Below are positions 3,793-6,535 of a stretch of 6,535 nucleotides of DNA, in pieces. Within the stretch, counting starts at the first letter, position 1, and each line of letters opens with the position of its first letter. A program made the translations under genes and the position numbers. A model generated the notes under the pieces. It saw nothing but the letters and a program-made list of their open reading frames with translations, made no database searches and was not told the DNA's origin. The stretch spans positions 1-6,535 of the forward strand of contig CALBHI010000456.1 in the NCBI GenBank assembly GCA_937894535.1, written 5' to 3'. This DNA is from an uncultured Verrucomicrobiota bacterium (GTDB lineage: Bacteria > Verrucomicrobiota > Kiritimatiellia > CAIVKH01).

Positions 3793-5052
3793 CTACTCCA
3801 TCCGACCCGCGGAGATTACCGCAGTTACCGCTACCACTGTCGTTTTGACCATCCCGCGCCACCAACGCGCCAACCGTCGGGAGAAGGCGCGCGCCGGCCC
3901 GAGCCGCACACCTTCGGCCGCGGCTACCGACGGCGCTTCGATCTCCGGTGCGTCGGTTGCGAAGTCACCTTGAGCCGACATATCCCTCGGAACATCCACC
4001 GGGGCAGTGACCGGAGGCGTCAATCGATCGAGCGGACTGGTAACACCATAGGGACCGTTTTTCACGACATGGGTGTAGATCATCGTGGTGTTGAGGTCGT
4101 CATGGCCCAGCATGTCCTGGATGGTCCTTATATCGGTTCCGCCCTCGAGCAGATGGGTGGCAAAGGAATGCCTCAAGGTGTGGGTCTTTACATGTTTCGT
4201 GATCCCGCACGCACGCGCCGCCTCCCGCATGGCCCGCTGCATGATGTTGGGATAGAGATGATGCCGCCGCACGACGCCCGTTCGCGGACATTGCGACACC
4301 TTGACCGAGGGGAATACGTACTGCCAATGCCAACTCCACGGCAACCGCGGATACTTCTTTGCCAAGGCATAGGGCAACTCGACCGAACCGTACCCGTCCT
4401 TGAGGTCCTGTTCGTGCAAGGCCTTGGCCCGCACCAACTGGGCACGCAACTCCTCGACCAACATCATAGGCAACACGGCCACCCGGTCCTTGCCGCCTTT
4501 GCTGTCCCGGATAAGGATCTGGTTGCGCTCGAAATCGATGTCTTTGACCCGCAACCGCAGGGCCTCGGCCAACCGCATACCGGTCCCGTACATCAGACGA
4601 CCGATCACCTGCTGTACCCCGGTCAGCTTGCCCAACACATCGTACACCTCAGAAGCCGTCAGCACATCCGGCAAGCGCGGCGGCCGTTTGACCCAGGCGA
4701 CCTCGCCAAGATCACCGAGATCGATCTCCAGCACCCGGTGATACAAGTACACCAAGGCGCACAAGGCCTGGTTCTGGGTAGCAGCAGCGACGTTACGCTG
4801 GTCGGCGAGGTAGCCGAGGAATTCCCGGACCTCGGCCGCGCCCATCTCCCGCGGGTCGCGCCGGTCATGGAAGTAAACGAATCGCTTCATCCACATGAGG
4901 TACGTGCGCTCGGTACGGTAGGCGTAATGCTCCATGCGCAACTGTTCCCGAACGATGTCGGACAAGCGGCGTGTAGGCCGTTCCGGCAGGGCTACCGGGG
5001 CGCGGTCGTTCGGTACGGCACCGGTCTCGATCGTTAGATATTGCGGTTTCAT
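3793..5052 (-). CDS. intI: Integron integrase IntI
   Basis: This tyrosine recombinase catalyses attI x attC and attC x attC cassette exchange, acting on the folded single strand of attC. The N-terminal core-binding domain is at about 30-110 (EHYAYRTERTYLMWMKRFVYFHD). The catalytic residues are all present: Arg160 (GTGMR), Lys188 (KGGKDR), His291 and Arg294 (HTLRHS), His317 (LGH) and Tyr326 (MIYTHV). The IntI-only insertion is present at about 225-272 (LPYALAKKYPRLPWSWHWQYVFPS to RRHHLYPNIMQRAM), which separates it from XerC/D. At 419 residues it is longer than the usual 320-340. The extra ~75 residues are a Pro/Ala-rich linker, an Arg-rich stretch (RRLARWWRG) and a short hydrophobic run (VVAVTAVISAG). 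The ATG at 5052 is preferred because AGGA lies eight bases upstream; the ATG at 5061 has a purine-rich stretch too close. Confidence 0.95.
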   Translation of the reverse strand: MKPQYLTIETGAVPNDRAPVALPERPTRRLSDIVREQLRMEHYAYRTERTYLMWMKRFVYFHDRRDPREMGAAEVREFLGYLADQRNVAAATQNQALCALVYLYHRVLEIDLGDLGEVAWVKRPPRLPDVLTASEVYDVLGKLTGVQQVIGRLMYGTGMRLAEALRLRVKDIDFERNQILIRDSKGGKDRVAVLPMMLVEELRAQLVRAKALHEQDLKDGYGSVELPYALAKKYPRLPWSWHWQYVFPSVKVSQCPRTGVVRRHHLYPNIMQRAMREAARACGITKHVKTHTLRHSFATHLLEGGTDIRTIQDMLGHDDLNTTMIYTHVVKNGPYGVTSPLDRLTPPVTAPVDVPRDMSAQGDFATDAPEIEAPSVAAAEGVRLGPARAFSRRLARWWRGMVKTTVVAVTAVISAGRME

Positions 5053-5107
5053 GGCGCGCATCCTACCATGCGACCCCTGTCATCTTTTGTCATAGGTCAT
5101 CAATAAC
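5053..5107. promoter_or_regulatory. Divergent intI/WYL promoter region with GTCAT repeats
   Basis: The two divergent start codons are only 55 bp apart, so both promoters and any operator must overlap here or extend into the genes. GTCAT occurs three times in the same direction, at 5079, 5089 and 5096, in the order GTCATC, GTCATA, GTCATC. The first two are 10 bp apart, one helical turn. I see no CTGT-N8-ACAG LexA box and no clear -35/-10 pair. The repeats are a candidate binding site for the divergent WYL protein. Confidence 0.5.
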
Positions 5108-6118
5108 ATGAAAAATCTACACCGCCACCGTACCTACCGGGCCCGCCGGATCCTGGAATTGATCCGCGGCAATGGGAGCCACGCCCCGTACCCAAGCGCA
5201 CCCCGGATGGCGGAGGAACTCGGGGTGTCGTGGCGTACGATTCTGCGGGACCTGGATTACCTGCGGGATGACGAGGGCGCGCCGATCGAGTACGACGCAT
5301 CGCGGAAGGGGTACTTTCTGGCGCGCGCGGGATGGACGCTGGCTCCGCTGACCCTTACGGCGCGTGAGGCGGATGCCCTGGCCATGACCCTGCCGCTGTT
5401 GCAGTCCTTTCGCGGAACACCGCTGGCAACCGATCTCGAGACCGTGGTGGCCAAGATCGGGGCCGCGCTTACCGGGACGACGAACTTGCCTCTGGGCAGG
5501 CGCGCGTCGGTCAGTTTTATCGCCGATGATTATGCACCCATTGATCCAGCCATCTGGCATACGTTGTTGGTGCTGACCCGGCAACGGATGCCACTCCGCA
5601 TGAACTACACCACCTTTGCCAACAAGACCGGGACCTACGAGGTGACGCCGGTGCATGTGTTTGCCTACCACGGTAACTGGTATCTGGCGGCGTTTCCGCG
5701 CGGCAAGACCGAGGTGGCGACGTTCGCCTTTTCGCGGGTGAAACAGGTGGACCCGCTGGAGGAACCGGGTTGGGCACCACGCCGTTTCGATGCGGAGGCC
5801 TACGCGGCCCAAGCGTATGGCATTGTGGGCGGGGAAAAACCGATCCGGGTCAAGGTGCGGGTGTCACCGGCGATCGCCGCCTATATGGCGGAACGGATCT
5901 GGCACGCGGATCAACACGTGCGACGGCACGAGGATGGCAGCGCGGACATCTCGTTCACCACACGCGGGCGCAAGGAAGTGGTGCGCTGGGTGTTGTCATG
6001 GCAGCCGGACATGGAGGTCCTGGCACCCCTGCATGTACGCCAACGGGTGCAGGGTAAAATGGCGGAAGCACTGCGACGCGGTCGCGTCCAGACGGGGCAG
6101 AACCTCGATGCGGGCTGA
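5108..6118 (+). CDS. WYL-domain transcriptional regulator
   Basis: This 336-residue protein has the standard order of the family: a winged helix-turn-helix at about 8-72 (APRMAEELGVSWRTILRDLDYL is the recognition part; PIEYDASRKGYFL is the wing), a WYL domain at about 145-220 and a WCX extension at about 244-326. The WYL signature is visible as GNWYLAAF at 189-196, followed by FAFSRVKQVDPL with the conserved Arg. WYL proteins bind nucleotides or single-stranded DNA as effectors; PafBC activates DNA-repair genes on DNA damage, and others repress defence or mobile-element genes. Lying divergent to intI across 55 bp makes it a candidate regulator of the integrase, of itself, or both. The ribosome site is weak (AGG about 12 bases upstream). 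Effector and sign of control are unknown. Confidence 0.9.
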   Translation: MKNLHRHRTYRARRILELIRGNGSHAPYPSAPRMAEELGVSWRTILRDLDYLRDDEGAPIEYDASRKGYFLARAGWTLAPLTLTAREADALAMTLPLLQSFRGTPLATDLETVVAKIGAALTGTTNLPLGRRASVSFIADDYAPIDPAIWHTLLVLTRQRMPLRMNYTTFANKTGTYEVTPVHVFAYHGNWYLAAFPRGKTEVATFAFSRVKQVDPLEEPGWAPRRFDAEAYAAQAYGIVGGEKPIRVKVRVSPAIAAYMAERIWHADQHVRRHEDGSADISFTTRGRKEVVRWVLSWQPDMEVLAPLHVRQRVQGKMAEALRRGRVQTGQNLDAG

Positions 6119-6193
6119 ACGCAATGGCGCAACGAACGCAGACACGGCCTTGGCACGGAAACCGAGATCGATGCGGGTTCTGACCGCACTTCC

Positions 6194-6214
6194 TTCCGGC
6201 GTATAACGCCGGAA
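6194..6214. terminator. Hairpin 1 in the convergent WYL/argG gap
   Basis: This is a perfect inverted repeat: TTCCGGCG and CGCCGGAA with a five-base TATAA loop. It lies between two convergent genes and could end transcription from both sides, though no T-run follows on either strand, so it is not a classical intrinsic terminator. Its sequence recurs in hairpin 2. Confidence 0.5.
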
Positions 6215-6243
6215 CTACAGGAGCATCCTCGATGCGAGCCAAC

Positions 6244-6268
6244 CCTTCCGGCGCAGTACGCCGGAAGG
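6244..6268. terminator. Hairpin 2 in the convergent WYL/argG gap
   Basis: CCTTCCGGCG and CGCCGGAAGG pair perfectly around a five-base loop CAGTA. It has the same core stem as hairpin 1, 50 bp away, and is nearest to the argG stop, so it is the better candidate for the argG end. No T-run follows. Confidence 0.5.
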
Positions 6269-6292
6269 ACAGGTTCGGTGCTGGCGACGCGT

Positions 6293-6535
6293 CTACTTCT
6301 TGCCGCGGGCCTTGGCGCGGACGCGCAGGCGCAGGGCGTTGAGGCGGATGAATCCGGTGGCGTCCTTCTGGTCGTACCCGATGTTGCCTTCGAAGGAGGC
6401 CATGTGGGGGTCGTAGAGGGATTTCGGGGCCTTGCGGCCGACGATGGAGGCGGTGCCCTTGAAGAGCTTGATGCGCGCGGTGCCGGTGACGGCGGAGGCG
6501 GCCTCGTCCATCGCGGTCTGGAGCATTTCGCGTTC
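6293..6535 (-). CDS. argG: Argininosuccinate synthase, C-terminal end
   Basis: These are the last 80 residues of ArgG, the 5' part being outside the window. ArgG joins citrulline and aspartate with ATP to give argininosuccinate, AMP and pyrophosphate in arginine synthesis, in the cytosol. The C-terminal family pattern is clear: VTGTARIKLFKGTASIVGRKAPKSLYD, then GYDQKDATGFIRLNALRLR, the multimerisation tail. It ends with a basic run (VRAKARGKK) and TAG. It is convergent with the WYL gene. As a housekeeping gene it marks the chromosome next to the integron. Confidence 0.95.
   Translation of the reverse strand, partial: EREMLQTAMDEAASAVTGTARIKLFKGTASIVGRKAPKSLYDPHMASFEGNIGYDQKDATGFIRLNALRLRVRAKARGKK

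Larger units (their letters stand above)
1..5107 (-). mobile_element. Chromosomal integron with reverse-oriented intI
   Basis: The platform comprises intI, a second recombinase-like gene, a leader ORF, attI and five cassettes. Everything is read on the minus strand, so intI points towards attI and the cassettes, whereas in class 1 integrons it points away from them. The reverse layout is known from Treponema denticola and a few other lineages. The attC sites are closely alike in size and sequence, as expected for a sedentary chromosomal array, and the array continues past the left window edge. The platform lies beside a WYL regulator and argG. The cassette region looks less GC-rich and more mixed in composition than the integrase region. 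Confidence 0.88.
6105..6280. repeat. Degenerate ~62-bp tandem repeat carrying the hairpins
   Basis: TCGATGCG recurs at 6105, 6168 and 6229, 63 and 61 bp apart. The last two units also share the TTCCGGCG...CGCCGGAA hairpin and an ACAGG that follows it. The first unit begins inside the last codons of the WYL gene and has no hairpin. Confidence 0.45.

Noticed and set aside
3970..5037. A 355-codon plus-strand ORF opposite intI.
   Set aside because: It is antisense to a gene with a full IntI motif set; long antisense frames are common in GC-rich genes and its product is His/Gln/Gly-rich without a domain.
5062..5107. Possible LexA box in CCTGTCATCTTTTGTCATAGG.
   Set aside because: The right half lacks ACAG at the required eight-base spacing, and the elements are direct and not inverted repeats.
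5117..5812. A 231-codon minus-strand ORF opposite the WYL gene.
   Set aside because: It is antisense to a gene with clear HTH, WYL and WCX regions and has a shadow-like composition.

Overview
The window holds the head of a chromosomal integron, next to the 3' end of argG (argininosuccinate synthase), on a GC-rich bacterial chromosome. From right to left it contains: the argG 3' end (minus strand, cut by the window edge); a 174-bp convergent gap with two matching hairpins; a WYL-domain transcription regulator (plus strand); a 55-bp divergent promoter region; an IntI-type integron integrase; a second tyrosine-recombinase-like protein with altered catalytic residues; a ~270-bp leader with a well-supported 42-codon ORF; an attI site; and five gene cassettes bounded by five related attC sites, the last cut by the left edge.

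The cassette limits support themselves. Each attC is about 62 bp and folds into the usual imperfect hairpin. In every one the minus-strand copy carries three extra bases (C or G, A, A) in its first arm, so the cassettes read on the minus strand. The six bases that open each cassette after the G/TT cut are complementary to the R'' box of that cassette's own attC, in all five cassettes. The same rule fixes attI at about 2511-2530. The cassettes hold: (1) a short frame with one in-frame stop; (2) a 118-residue protein with a CPH...CPMCPFW motif; (3) two genes, a four-helix SMR/DMT-like membrane protein and a small SET-domain methyltransferase; (4) no convincing gene; (5) an uncertain reading frame that runs through the last attC.

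Three points set this apart from the textbook integron. intI is transcribed towards attI and in the same direction as the cassettes, the 'reverse' arrangement known from Treponema denticola and a few other lineages. A second, catalytically altered tyrosine recombinase lies 4 bp behind intI with a coupled start, between intI and attI. A WYL regulator is divergent from intI, and three GTCAT repeats lie in the short shared promoter; I saw no LexA-type box there. WYL proteins such as PafBC respond to DNA damage, so this could be a control route that does not use LexA, though that is inference.

The organism cannot be named with confidence. The proteins are GC-rich bacterial; the reverse layout would fit a lineage such as Verrucomicrobia, Planctomycetes or Spirochaetes, but this is a guess. 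The housekeeping neighbour argG and the uniform attC family point to a sedentary chromosomal integron and not a plasmid-borne one.
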